The translations under genes were made by a program, and so were the position numbers. Shown here one piece after another: positions 14,165 through 19,584 of a stretch of 19,584 nucleotides of DNA (its first letter is position 1; the number at the start of each line of letters is the position of its first letter). This stretch comes from SZUA-217 sp964194555. GTDB taxonomy: Bacteria > Actinomycetota > Acidimicrobiia > Spongiisociales > ZC4RG35. The stretch spans positions 1 through 19,584 of the forward strand of contig CAXMMT010000068.1 of NCBI GenBank assembly GCA_964194555.1, given 5' to 3'. Below the pieces are notes generated by a model. It saw only the letters and a program-made list of their open reading frames with translations, was not told the origin of the DNA and did not search any database.

Positions 14165-15343
14165 ATGTCAGCTCATCGTTTCGGACCTAACTTCCCCCGC
14201 CTTTTCACCGCGGCTCTCCTTCAGGAGATTCCGTTTGCCCTGATGATCCATCTTCCGGGACATCTATCCGATCTAGGGGCTACCGAGGCCCTGATTGGCG
14301 TGCTCTACGCCGCTTCGGCTGCAGTCTCGCTATTGCTCCGTCCAGCAATGGGCCGTCTCCTCGACCTGACTCACCGGAGAACGATCCTTCTCGTTGGAGG
14401 TCTCGTCAACGTGGTCGTGATTTTCGGCTTGGTCACGGCAGACGCCTGGGGTCCGTATCTGTGGGTGCTGTTTCTCGCATGGAGGGTTGTCCAGATAACT
14501 TTGTTCACCGCGATGCTCACCTACGGAGCCGACTCGATTCCGGTGGAGCGCCGCACTCAGGGGCTTGCCATATTCGGCCTGTCCGGTCTGATCCCGATCG
14601 CCATTGGCGGTTACGTGGGGGACGTTGTCATCAACAGATTTGGCTTCGATGGATTGTTCGTGCTTGCGGGGGTGATCGGGCTTTTCTCGTGGCTCATCGT
14701 CAGGACCCTTCCGACCCTTCCGGTGCGAGGTCGCCAGCCACGACGTAGCTTCTGGGCGACGCTGGTTCAGAAGAACATGTTCCCCGTGTGGTTTGTAGCG
14801 CTGCTGTTCGCCATTGGCATCGAGTCACTGTTCACTTTTACTCGCACCTATGTCGACGATCGTCAGATCGGAACCGCCGGGGCCTTTTTCGCGGCATACG
14901 GAATCGCCGCGGCGCTAACCCGGATCGCGGGGGGCCGGTTTTACGACCGAATACCTCATCGGCCCCTCCTGGTGGGCTCGATTGCCGCCTACGGGATGGG
15001 TCTTGGAATCATGGCATTGGCCGGGTCGGAAGTCTCGCTCATGCTCGCCGCCATTGTCACCGGTACCGCCCACGGTGCGGTATTCCCGCTGCTCTCCAGC
15101 GAGGTGGTCAACCGTGCCCGCATCTCGGAGCGGGGATCGGCGATGACTGTGTTCACTTCTTTGTTTGACGTAGCCTTGCTGCTCGGCGCCCCGGCGGTCG
15201 GGTTCTTGATAGTTGGGTTCGACTATCTGGTGGCATTCTCGGCGGTCGGTGTGACGTTGATCGTTGGAGCAGTTGTCTATGGGATATGGGACCGACGAAT
15301 GGTTGCTAGCTCAGCGCTTGTCGGCGAAGAATCTCTCGAGTAG
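14165..15343 (+). CDS. Major facilitator superfamily transporter
   Basis: A 392-residue membrane protein with about twelve hydrophobic helices in two halves split by a basic loop (RGRQPRRSFW, near 191-200). The loop after the second helix carries GRLLDLTHRRTILLVGG, a form of MFS motif A, and the matching loop in the second half has GGRFYDRIPHRPLLVG. It is probably a proton-coupled exporter or uptake carrier; the substrate cannot be predicted. No Shine-Dalgarno sequence precedes the ATG. The last 33 bases overlap the end of tadA on the opposite strand, so the two mRNAs are complementary at their 3' ends. Confidence 0.9.
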   Translation: MSAHRFGPNFPRLFTAALLQEIPFALMIHLPGHLSDLGATEALIGVLYAASAAVSLLLRPAMGRLLDLTHRRTILLVGGLVNVVVIFGLVTADAWGPYLWVLFLAWRVVQITLFTAMLTYGADSIPVERRTQGLAIFGLSGLIPIAIGGYVGDVVINRFGFDGLFVLAGVIGLFSWLIVRTLPTLPVRGRQPRRSFWATLVQKNMFPVWFVALLFAIGIESLFTFTRTYVDDRQIGTAGAFFAAYGIAAALTRIAGGRFYDRIPHRPLLVGSIAAYGMGLGIMALAGSEVSLMLAAIVTGTAHGAVFPLLSSEVVNRARISERGSAMTVFTSLFDVALLLGAPAVGFLIVGFDYLVAFSAVGVTLIVGAVVYGIWDRRMVASSALVGEESLE

Positions 15344-15781
15344 TCGACTGCACTCATCGGCGAGGATGCCCTCGATGAGATCGACGCGGTGGTTGAGACG
15401 TCGGTCTTGGGGGATGTTGTAGAGGGACCAGGCCGCGCCGGCTTTGGGGTCGGCCGCCCCGTAGACGACGCGATCCAGTCTGGCCCAGACTGCAGCTCCG
15501 GCGCACATCGGACATGGTTCCAGGGTCACCACCAACGTGTGACCGGTCAGTCGCCAGTCTCCGATCTCCCGCGATCGGGTAGACAACACCAGCATTTCTG
15601 CATGGGCAGTCGGGTCCCGAAGTTGCTCACGTCGATTTCGGTCGACCGTCACCACTTCCAGCGAATCGTTGAGAAGAACCGCGCCCACAGGGACGTCGCC
15701 GCCGTCGGCCGCTTCCTCAGCAGCTTCCAGGGCTACTCGCATCGGCGCCTGGTAGTCGGTGGTCGATATGGGTTCAGTCAC
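15311..15781 (-). CDS. tadA: tRNA adenosine(34) deaminase TadA
   Basis: A 156-residue zinc-dependent deaminase with the full signature: HAE (His60, catalytic Glu62) and PCPMCAGA (Cys90 and Cys93), plus PVGAVLL upstream. It converts A34 to inosine in tRNA-Arg(ACG), which lets that tRNA read CGU, CGC and CGA. Its substrate tRNA gene is at 19510. The length matches bacterial TadA. The start is GTG at 15781; GATAAT on the minus strand (15795-15790) ends 8 bases upstream and no Shine-Dalgarno is present, so a leaderless message is likely. The 3' end overlaps the MFS gene by 33 bases. Confidence 0.96.
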   Translation of the reverse strand: MTEPISTTDYQAPMRVALEAAEEAADGGDVPVGAVLLNDSLEVVTVDRNRREQLRDPTAHAEMLVLSTRSREIGDWRLTGHTLVVTLEPCPMCAGAAVWARLDRVVYGAADPKAGAAWSLYNIPQDRRLNHRVDLIEGILADECSRLLERFFADKR

Positions 15782-15789
15782 TTGTGGCC

Positions 15790-15795
15790 ATTATC
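15790..15795 (-). promoter_or_regulatory. tadA: Candidate -10 box of tadA
   Basis: GATAAT (minus strand) matches TATAAT in five of six positions and ends 8 bases before the GTG start. Confidence 0.45.
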
Positions 15796-15829
15796 CTTCC
15801 TCATCCCGTTGGTCAGACGGGTTAACCCC

Positions 15830-15920
15830 GGAGGGATCGCATAGTCTGGCCTAGTGCGCGGCACTGGAAATGCCGTTGGGGGTTTACGCTCCCTCGAGGG
15901 TTCGAATCCCTCTCCCTCCG
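15830..15920 (+). tRNA. tRNA-Ser (anticodon GGA)
   Basis: Class II tRNA with acceptor GGAGGGA/TCCCTCC, anticodon stem CGGCA/TGCCG, loop CTGGAAA (GGA at 15866-15868), a long variable arm, T arm GAGGG/CCCTC with TTCGAAT, and discriminator G15920. CCA is not encoded. It reads UCC and UCU. It is the first of four tandem tRNA-Ser genes. Confidence 0.96.
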
Positions 15921-15922
15921 CG

Positions 15923-15992
15923 GCAACCCGATGAAATCGGGTTGCTTGGAGTTTGTGCTCTGCTCAAACTCTCTATGCCGATGAAATCGGCA
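15923..15992 (+). repeat. Three successive hairpins, two sharing one core
   Basis: GCAACCCGAT-GAA-ATCGGGTTGC (15923-15945) starts 2 bases after tRNA-Ser(GGA). GAGTTTG/CAAACTC (15949-15971) follows, then TGCCGAT-GAA-ATCGGCA (15976-15992). The first and third share the 13-base core CCGATGAAATCGG. There is no T tract of an intrinsic terminator. They may be processing or termination structures. Confidence 0.55.
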
Positions 15993-16012
15993 CGTCGTAG
16001 TGAGTAGGTCTC

Positions 16013-16073
16013 CCCGACCCACCGGTCGGGCGCCGACCCGTTGACCTGCGGCAATGCGCCGCTTGACGGCGCA
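16013..16073 (+). repeat. Two further stem-loops in the tRNA-Ser spacer
   Basis: CCCGACC-N4-GGTCGGG (16013-16030) and TGCGCCG-CTTGA-CGGCGCA (16055-16073) are perfect 7-bp stems. The second can alternatively pair as GCGGC/GCCGC (from 16048). Together with the three hairpins upstream, most of this 197-bp spacer is self-complementary. Confidence 0.5.
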
Positions 16074-16117
16074 CGACAACCTATGACTTACCGGGACGAC
16101 GCTTCGGCGCCGTTCTC

Positions 16118-16211
16118 GGAGGGGTCGCATAGTCTGGTCTAGTGCGCGGCACTCGAAATGCCGTAGGGGGCTGACGCTTCCTCGTGGGTTCGAATCCCAC
16201 CCCCTCCGCCA
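16118..16211 (+). tRNA. tRNA-Ser (anticodon CGA)
   Basis: Class II tRNA with acceptor GGAGGGG/CCCCTCC, anticodon stem CGGCA/TGCCG, loop CTCGAAA (CGA at 16154-16156), T arm GTGGG/CCCAC with TTCGAAT, discriminator G and an encoded CCA (16209-16211). It reads UCG. Its 5' half is nearly identical to tRNA-Ser(GGA), suggesting a local duplication. Confidence 0.96.
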
Positions 16212-16305
16212 GTAAAGCGTGTGCCCAAGTCGGGTCTGCGTCGCGGGGCTGTGTCGCGGTGTGTGCACAAGCATGGCGTTTGCCGCGAGAATGTGACCGC
16301 CCCGA

Positions 16306-16392
16306 GGAGGGGTGGCCGAGTGGTCTAAGGCGACGGTCTTGAAAACCGTTGGGCTCGTTTGGGTCTCGTGGGTTCGAATCCCACCCCCTCCG
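16306..16392 (+). tRNA. tRNA-Ser (anticodon TGA)
   Basis: Class II tRNA with acceptor GGAGGGG/CCCCTCC, anticodon stem ACGGT/ACCGT, loop CTTGAAA (TGA at 16340-16342), a long variable arm, T arm GTGGG/CCCAC with TTCGAAT, and discriminator G16392. The next bases are CAG, so CCA is not encoded. It reads UCA and, by wobble, other UCN codons. Confidence 0.96.
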
Positions 16393-16416
16393 CAGGTACC
16401 GTCACAATCGAAACTT

Positions 16417-16509
16417 GGAGAGGTGGCCGAGCGGTCGAAGGCGCTCGCCTGCTAAGCGAGTAAGGGGTTTATAGCTTCTTCGAGGGTTCAAATCCCTCCC
16501 TCTCCGCCA
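16417..16509 (+). tRNA. tRNA-Ser (anticodon GCT)
   Basis: Class II tRNA with acceptor GGAGAGG/CCTCTCC, anticodon stem CTCGC/GCGAG, loop CTGCTAA (GCT at 16451-16453), a long variable arm, T arm GAGGG/CCCTC with TTCAAAT, discriminator G and an encoded CCA (16507-16509). It reads AGC and AGU and completes the serine set. Confidence 0.96.
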
Positions 16510-16514
16510 AGCTG

Positions 16515-16542
16515 GGCCTCGTCGTTTGGCGAGCCTTTGGTT
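16515..16542 (+). terminator. Candidate terminator after the tRNA-Ser array
   Basis: An imperfect stem GGC(C)TCG/CGAGCC closes a loop and is followed by TTTGGTT. It lies 6 bases after tRNA-Ser(GCT) and just beyond the stop codon of the minus-strand SRPBCC gene, so it could end transcripts from either side. The T tract is poor. Confidence 0.35.
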
Positions 16543-16973
16543 CAGCCCCCAGGCCCGGCGTCGGGACCAGGATCCTCGCCAGCGGCCACGGCCGCGAGGC
16601 GAGGCAGGTAATGGGTCCAACCCATCTTCTGCAAAGCTGCCTCGTCAACCGGAATCTCGCGATGGGTGAGAACGAGCAGGGTCCCGTCAGCATCCTCGTT
16701 CAGCTCGATCTCCACGGTGGTGGATCCGGGGGGGATCCCGGGACGGTCGACCCATCCCCATGTGAACACCACTCGCTTGTCGGGCACCAACTCGACGAAC
16801 TGGCCGCGAGCGTTCATTCCGTTGCCCATCACCATCGAGAAGATCCCGCCTCGTTTCGCGTCGAGGGACACCGACGTGCCCTGCCACAGTGCCCACTGCT
16901 CGGATCTGGTGAGATACCGGTACACCGTCGAGGGAGAAGCCTTTATCCGCTGTTCGAGAACGATCTCCTTCAT
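16542..16973 (-). CDS. SRPBCC (AHSA1/START-like) domain protein
   Basis: A 143-residue protein of the SRPBCC fold, AHSA1-like branch. Landmarks are the first strand and helix IVLEQRIKASPSTVYRYLT (4-22), GGIFSMVMGNGMNARGQFVELVPDKRVVFTW (42-72), and the final strand and long C-terminal helix LVLTHREIPVDEAALQKMGWTHYLPRLAA. These small cup-shaped proteins bind hydrophobic ligands; the ligand is unknown. The C-terminus is a short Gly/Pro-rich tail. The start at 16973 is set by the ATGA overlap with the upstream ArsR stop; an in-frame codon at 17030 would intrude on arsR. ArsR plus SRPBCC operons are common in actinobacteria, with a YCII gene often nearby. Confidence 0.9.
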   Translation of the reverse strand: MKEIVLEQRIKASPSTVYRYLTRSEQWALWQGTSVSLDAKRGGIFSMVMGNGMNARGQFVELVPDKRVVFTWGWVDRPGIPPGSTTVEIELNEDADGTLLVLTHREIPVDEAALQKMGWTHYLPRLAAVAAGEDPGPDAGPGG

Positions 16974-17272
16974 CTGTTTGACTCGGTGTTCTCGATTGTT
17001 TCGGCCAGATGTTGGAGGGTGTCGCTCCACATTGTTTTGAGAATCTCCTCGTAGGGGGCAAGGGCATCCTGGTTAGCCCGGTAGAGCCGGCGATTGCCGT
17101 CCTTTTTAACTGTTACGAGGTTCGCCTCTCGCAACACAGACAGATGTTGAGAAACAGCCCCAAAGGTCACGTCAAAACGACTGGCTATGTCACTGGCCGC
17201 CATCTCGTCGTCCCAGACGAGACCGAGGATCTCACGGCGACGCGGCTCGGCGATCAACTGAAGTGTGTCCAT
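16970..17272 (-). CDS. ArsR-family winged-helix transcriptional repressor
   Basis: A 100-residue ArsR/SmtB-type regulator. Residues about 26-55 form the helix-turn-helix (AASDIASRFDVTFGAVSQHLSVLREANL) and 56-66 the wing (VTVKKDGNRRLYR). It contains no cysteine, so it is not a thiol-based metal sensor of the ArsR/CadC kind. An organic ligand or constitutive dimer repression is more likely. It probably controls itself, the coupled SRPBCC gene and the divergent YCII gene across the 83-bp AT-rich gap. TAAAAT ends 8 bases before the ATG and no Shine-Dalgarno is seen. Confidence 0.92.
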   Translation of the reverse strand: MDTLQLIAEPRRREILGLVWDDEMAASDIASRFDVTFGAVSQHLSVLREANLVTVKKDGNRRLYRANQDALAPYEEILKTMWSDTLQHLAETIENTESNR

Positions 17273-17280
17273 CGGAATCT

Positions 17281-17286
17281 ATTTTA
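17281..17286 (-). promoter_or_regulatory. Candidate -10 box of the arsR-SRPBCC operon
   Basis: TAAAAT on the minus strand matches TATAAT in five of six positions and ends 8 bases before the arsR ATG. Confidence 0.45.
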
Positions 17287-17293
17287 GTAGAAA

Positions 17294-17323
17294 TTGAAAC
17301 TCAAGGTGACATTGTGATATAGT
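17294..17323 (+). promoter_or_regulatory. Promoter of the YCII-like gene
   Basis: TTGAAA (17294-17299) and TATAGT (17318-17323) are separated by 18 bases, and TGA before the -10 box makes an extended -10. This is the best sigma-70-type promoter in the window. Transcription would start near 17330, leaving a leader of about 26 bases with AAGGAG at 17344-17349. Confidence 0.6.
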
Positions 17324-17329
17324 GGTCAC
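17306..17329. promoter_or_regulatory. Possible ArsR operator
   Basis: GTGAC (17306-17310) and GTCAC (17325-17329) form an inverted repeat with a 14-base centre that spans the -10 box of the YCII gene, and the smaller dyad AGTG-GT-CACT (17321-17330) lies inside it. Position between the divergent genes suits a repressor site. Binding is inference. Confidence 0.4.
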
Positions 17330-17355
17330 TGAAATAGGAAGAGAAGGAGCGCAGA

Positions 17356-17691
17356 ATGTCAAGATTCATGATGATCTACAAGGGCGAGGCCACCGATATG
17401 GCCGACATGACCGAAGAGGAAGGAGCTGCCGTGATGGCCAAATGGGGCGTCTGGATGGAAAAAGTCGGACCGGCGCTCGCCGACGTCGGAACGCCTTTCG
17501 GACCGGGTAGCTCGATCGTGGACGACGGATCTACCGGCCCCGTGGTCGGTCTCACCGGCTACTCAATCGTCGAAGCAGACAACCTGGCTCATGCCAGTGC
17601 CCTGACCGAGAGTCACCCATACCTCAGTGAGGGTGCAGGCAACTACTCCATCGAGCTTTTCGAGTTGATGCCGGTCCCGTTCGAGGACTGA
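17356..17691 (+). CDS. YCII-like (DGPF) domain protein
   Basis: A 111-residue protein of the YCII/DGPF-related family with an alpha-beta dimeric ferredoxin-like fold. Visible family features are the opening MSRFMMIYKGE, the central GPGSSI, the strand VVGLTGYSIVEADNLAHASAL (about 63-83) and the closing YSIELFELMPV. Actinobacterial members often sit beside ECF sigma factors or ArsR/SRPBCC pairs, and their reaction is generally unknown. The start has AAGGAG six bases upstream and the best promoter in the window. Divergent transcription from arsR suggests shared control with the SRPBCC gene. Confidence 0.9.
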   Translation: MSRFMMIYKGEATDMADMTEEEGAAVMAKWGVWMEKVGPALADVGTPFGPGSSIVDDGSTGPVVGLTGYSIVEADNLAHASALTESHPYLSEGAGNYSIELFELMPVPFED

Positions 17692-17746
17692 ATCGGGGGG
17701 GGCGCCACATCTTCTGTTCGCGCAGGAGACCACATTCGAGGCGTAT

Positions 17747-19444
17747 TCAGGCCAGCGATTCAATCCAGTCGTCGACGGCATCGGCGAGCAGGGGGAGGGG
17801 CATTGCGCCGTTGGTGAGCATCGTGTCGTGGAAGCCCTTGATGTCGAAGACGTCACCCAAACGCTGCTCAGCATCACGACGAAGACGCATGATCTCGATC
17901 TGGCCCATCTTGTATGACAGGGCCTGTCCTGGCATCCCAATGTATCGGTCCACCTCCTGTTCGATGGTGAGCAGTCCGATGGGGGTCCACCTCTGAAGAA
18001 ACTCGATTGCCTGCCGGCGGCTCCATCCCAGGACGTGCATTCCGGTGTCGACAACCAAACGTCCAGCTCGCCAGGCGTCGGCGCTGACCATTCCGAGCCT
18101 GTCGGTAGCTGAGGAGTAGAGACCCATCTCGTCGGCAAGACGCTCCGAGTAGAGACCCCATCCCTCGGTGTGGGCGTACACCTGGGCATAACGTCGGAAG
18201 GTCGGGATCCCTTCGAGTTCTGCCGCCAGTGACCGGTCGAAGTGGTGACCGGGGACCGCCTCGTGGAAGTGAATCGACTCGTACTCGAAGAGGTCACGCT
18301 TCTCGGGCTTGTAGGTGTTGAGGAAGTAGGTGCCCGGTCGTGATCCGTCGATCGGGGGCTGCATGTAAAATGCCGGAGGCAATGCCGGTGCCTGGTCGGC
18401 CGGCACAGGAACCACCGTGCACGGTGTGTCGGGGCGAGCGCCGAACCAGTCGTCGACGGCATCCCAGGCGCGATCGATCGCACCCCGGGCATGTTCCAGC
18501 ATCTGTTCTTCGGAACTGAATCGCAGGGACGGGTCGGAGTGAAGCCTCTCGAACACTTCCTCCATGGTCCCCAGGCCAAGCGCCTCCTGTCCTATCTCCA
18601 CCCACTCGGCGGCATTGATCTCGGTTGCCCACTTCTGGCCCAAATCGTGGATCACTTGGGCTGACGCGTCGAATTGGGTGTACTTGTGGATGAGACTGGC
18701 GTAGATCTCCTCGCCATTTGTCATCCACACCAGACCGCATTTGTCGTCGGGGCGGGCGATGGGCGTCATGTGCTCGAGAAGACCAGCCCGATACTCGAAA
18801 AAGGCCGGTCTGATGATCGAGTTGACCAGATCTGTCGCTCTGTCCAACCAAGAGTCGGCATCGGTCTCTTCGGGCAATTTCAACTGGAGAAAAGGGTCGC
18901 TGGAGAGGTCGGATGCGAGATACCCGTCGAGTTGGCCCACTACGCGCTTGACGGAGGCCTGGGCTGGCGTCATTCCACTATCTGCGTTGACACGATGGAA
19001 ACGCATAGCGTCCCTCAGGTAGTCGCCGATCTTGGAATAGCGCCCGAGCAGGGCATCGGCTTGCTCCGTTGTGGCGACCGTGTTCTCGCGGGTGTCCGAG
19101 AGGAGACGGGTGTGGGGGCCGAGGTAAGGGTCGACGGCACCGACCAGAAACCGATGCTGGATGTCGGTGCTCCATACCCCACACTCGTGGATGAGAAGCT
19201 CGACCGAAATCCGATCCTGTGTCGAGAGAGCAGTCTGATCGATGTGGCCGGCCTCATCAGCTAGTGAGCGAAACCGGGACCCCATATCGTCCAGCCAGGC
19301 ATCGTCGAACTGGCTTAGCTGGTCATCGAAGTCGTGTTCACCTCGGCCAGTAGCGACTGTCGGCGAGTATTCGGCGTAGGTTTTCCAATAACGATCGGCT
19401 AGCGATTCGAGTGTCAGCTTGGACTCCTTGTTCTGCTCCGGCAC
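17747..19444 (-). CDS. DUF885 family protein, predicted zinc metallopeptidase
   Basis: A 565-residue protein matching the DUF885 family. The diagnostic motif is HEAVPGHH at 394-401, a likely zinc site in the HExxxGHH style, followed by EGWGLYSE at 427-434 with a probable third ligand. Upstream segments such as SPTVAT, DRISVELL and the long helices match family members, which are usually 540-600 residues, so it is full length. No signal peptide is seen, so it should be cytoplasmic. Peptidase activity is inferred from motifs; substrates are not known from sequence. The GTG at 19444 has GGGAGG about five bases upstream. It converges on the YCII gene with a 55-bp gap. Confidence 0.92.
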   Translation of the reverse strand: MPEQNKESKLTLESLADRYWKTYAEYSPTVATGRGEHDFDDQLSQFDDAWLDDMGSRFRSLADEAGHIDQTALSTQDRISVELLIHECGVWSTDIQHRFLVGAVDPYLGPHTRLLSDTRENTVATTEQADALLGRYSKIGDYLRDAMRFHRVNADSGMTPAQASVKRVVGQLDGYLASDLSSDPFLQLKLPEETDADSWLDRATDLVNSIIRPAFFEYRAGLLEHMTPIARPDDKCGLVWMTNGEEIYASLIHKYTQFDASAQVIHDLGQKWATEINAAEWVEIGQEALGLGTMEEVFERLHSDPSLRFSSEEQMLEHARGAIDRAWDAVDDWFGARPDTPCTVVPVPADQAPALPPAFYMQPPIDGSRPGTYFLNTYKPEKRDLFEYESIHFHEAVPGHHFDRSLAAELEGIPTFRRYAQVYAHTEGWGLYSERLADEMGLYSSATDRLGMVSADAWRAGRLVVDTGMHVLGWSRRQAIEFLQRWTPIGLLTIEQEVDRYIGMPGQALSYKMGQIEIMRLRRDAEQRLGDVFDIKGFHDTMLTNGAMPLPLLADAVDDWIESLA

Positions 19445-19509
19445 CGTACCCTCCCATCGCCCGGACTTCGGACAGCCAACATCCGGAGGTTATCCTTTCG
19501 GTCTCCCCT

Positions 19510-19583
<74 letters not shown>

Positions 19584-19584
19584 C

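Noticed and set aside
15923..16073. CRISPR array
   Set aside because: The repeated core occurs twice only, inside hairpins of different arms, with no regular spacers and no cas gene.
17563..18579. 338-residue minus-strand frame inside the DUF885 gene
   Set aside because: It is rich in Arg, Ser, Thr and Pro with no recognisable fold and is a frame-shifted shadow of DUF885, whose HEAVPGHH motif and codon pattern are convincing.

Overview
The window looks like an origin-proximal piece of a high-GC Gram-positive (Actinomycetota) chromosome. The strongest evidence is the block crgA, pknB, pbpA, rodA, pstP, fhaB, fhaA followed by tRNA-Leu, preceded by tRNA-Ile(GAT) and tRNA-Ala(TGC). From memory this matches the gyrA-proximal region of mycobacteria and relatives. 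The single kinase in the block, the Pro/Thr-rich PknB tail, the soluble phosphatase and the moderately high GC suggest an early-branching lineage such as Acidimicrobiia. That lineage call is an inference; no marker phylogeny was run. There are no mobile elements, CRISPR arrays or phage genes.

Layout. 1-379: no supported gene; a tandem 11-bp DnaA-box-like repeat and a dyad. 380-2168: tRNA-Ile(GAT, -), a coiled-coil/membrane small protein (-), an MDR-family oxidoreductase (+) and tRNA-Ala(TGC, +). 2233-3701: a thiolase and a small membrane zinc-ribbon protein (+). 3702-3859: a dyad-rich spacer with DnaA-box-like sites. 3860-10641: crgA (+) converging on the six-gene minus-strand cell-envelope operon. 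10737-11815: tRNA-Leu(CAG) and, 2 bases later, a membrane-anchored surface protein. 11931-13807: serS and an overlapping UbiE/MenG-type methyltransferase. 13865-13957: SRP RNA (ffs, -). 14165-15781: an MFS transporter overlapping tadA tail to tail. 15830-16509: four tandem tRNA-Ser genes (GGA, CGA, TGA, GCT). 16542-17691: an SRPBCC/ArsR pair divergent from a YCII-like gene. 17747-19444: a DUF885 metallopeptidase-like gene. 19510-19583: tRNA-Arg(ACG).

How the genes fit together. The fhaA-pknB operon is the actinobacterial growth and division signalling module: PASTA kinase, phosphatase, two phosphothreonine-binding FHA proteins, and the SEDS/class B PBP pair that makes septal or elongation peptidoglycan, with CrgA next to it. 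A second theme is decoding: seven tRNA species (Ile, Ala, Leu, four Ser) plus tRNA-Arg(ACG), with serS (charges all four tRNA-Ser) and tadA (makes inosine-34 in tRNA-Arg(ACG)), and the SRP RNA. The rest are accessory metabolic genes.

The most useful unexplained signals are the repeated DnaA-box-like sequences and large palindrome near crgA, the hairpin-packed spacer between two tRNA-Ser genes, the complete serine isoacceptor array, and a recurring TANNNT box 8-11 bases upstream of start codons that lack Shine-Dalgarno sequences, which suggests leaderless transcription. I did not find a convincing wholly new system.
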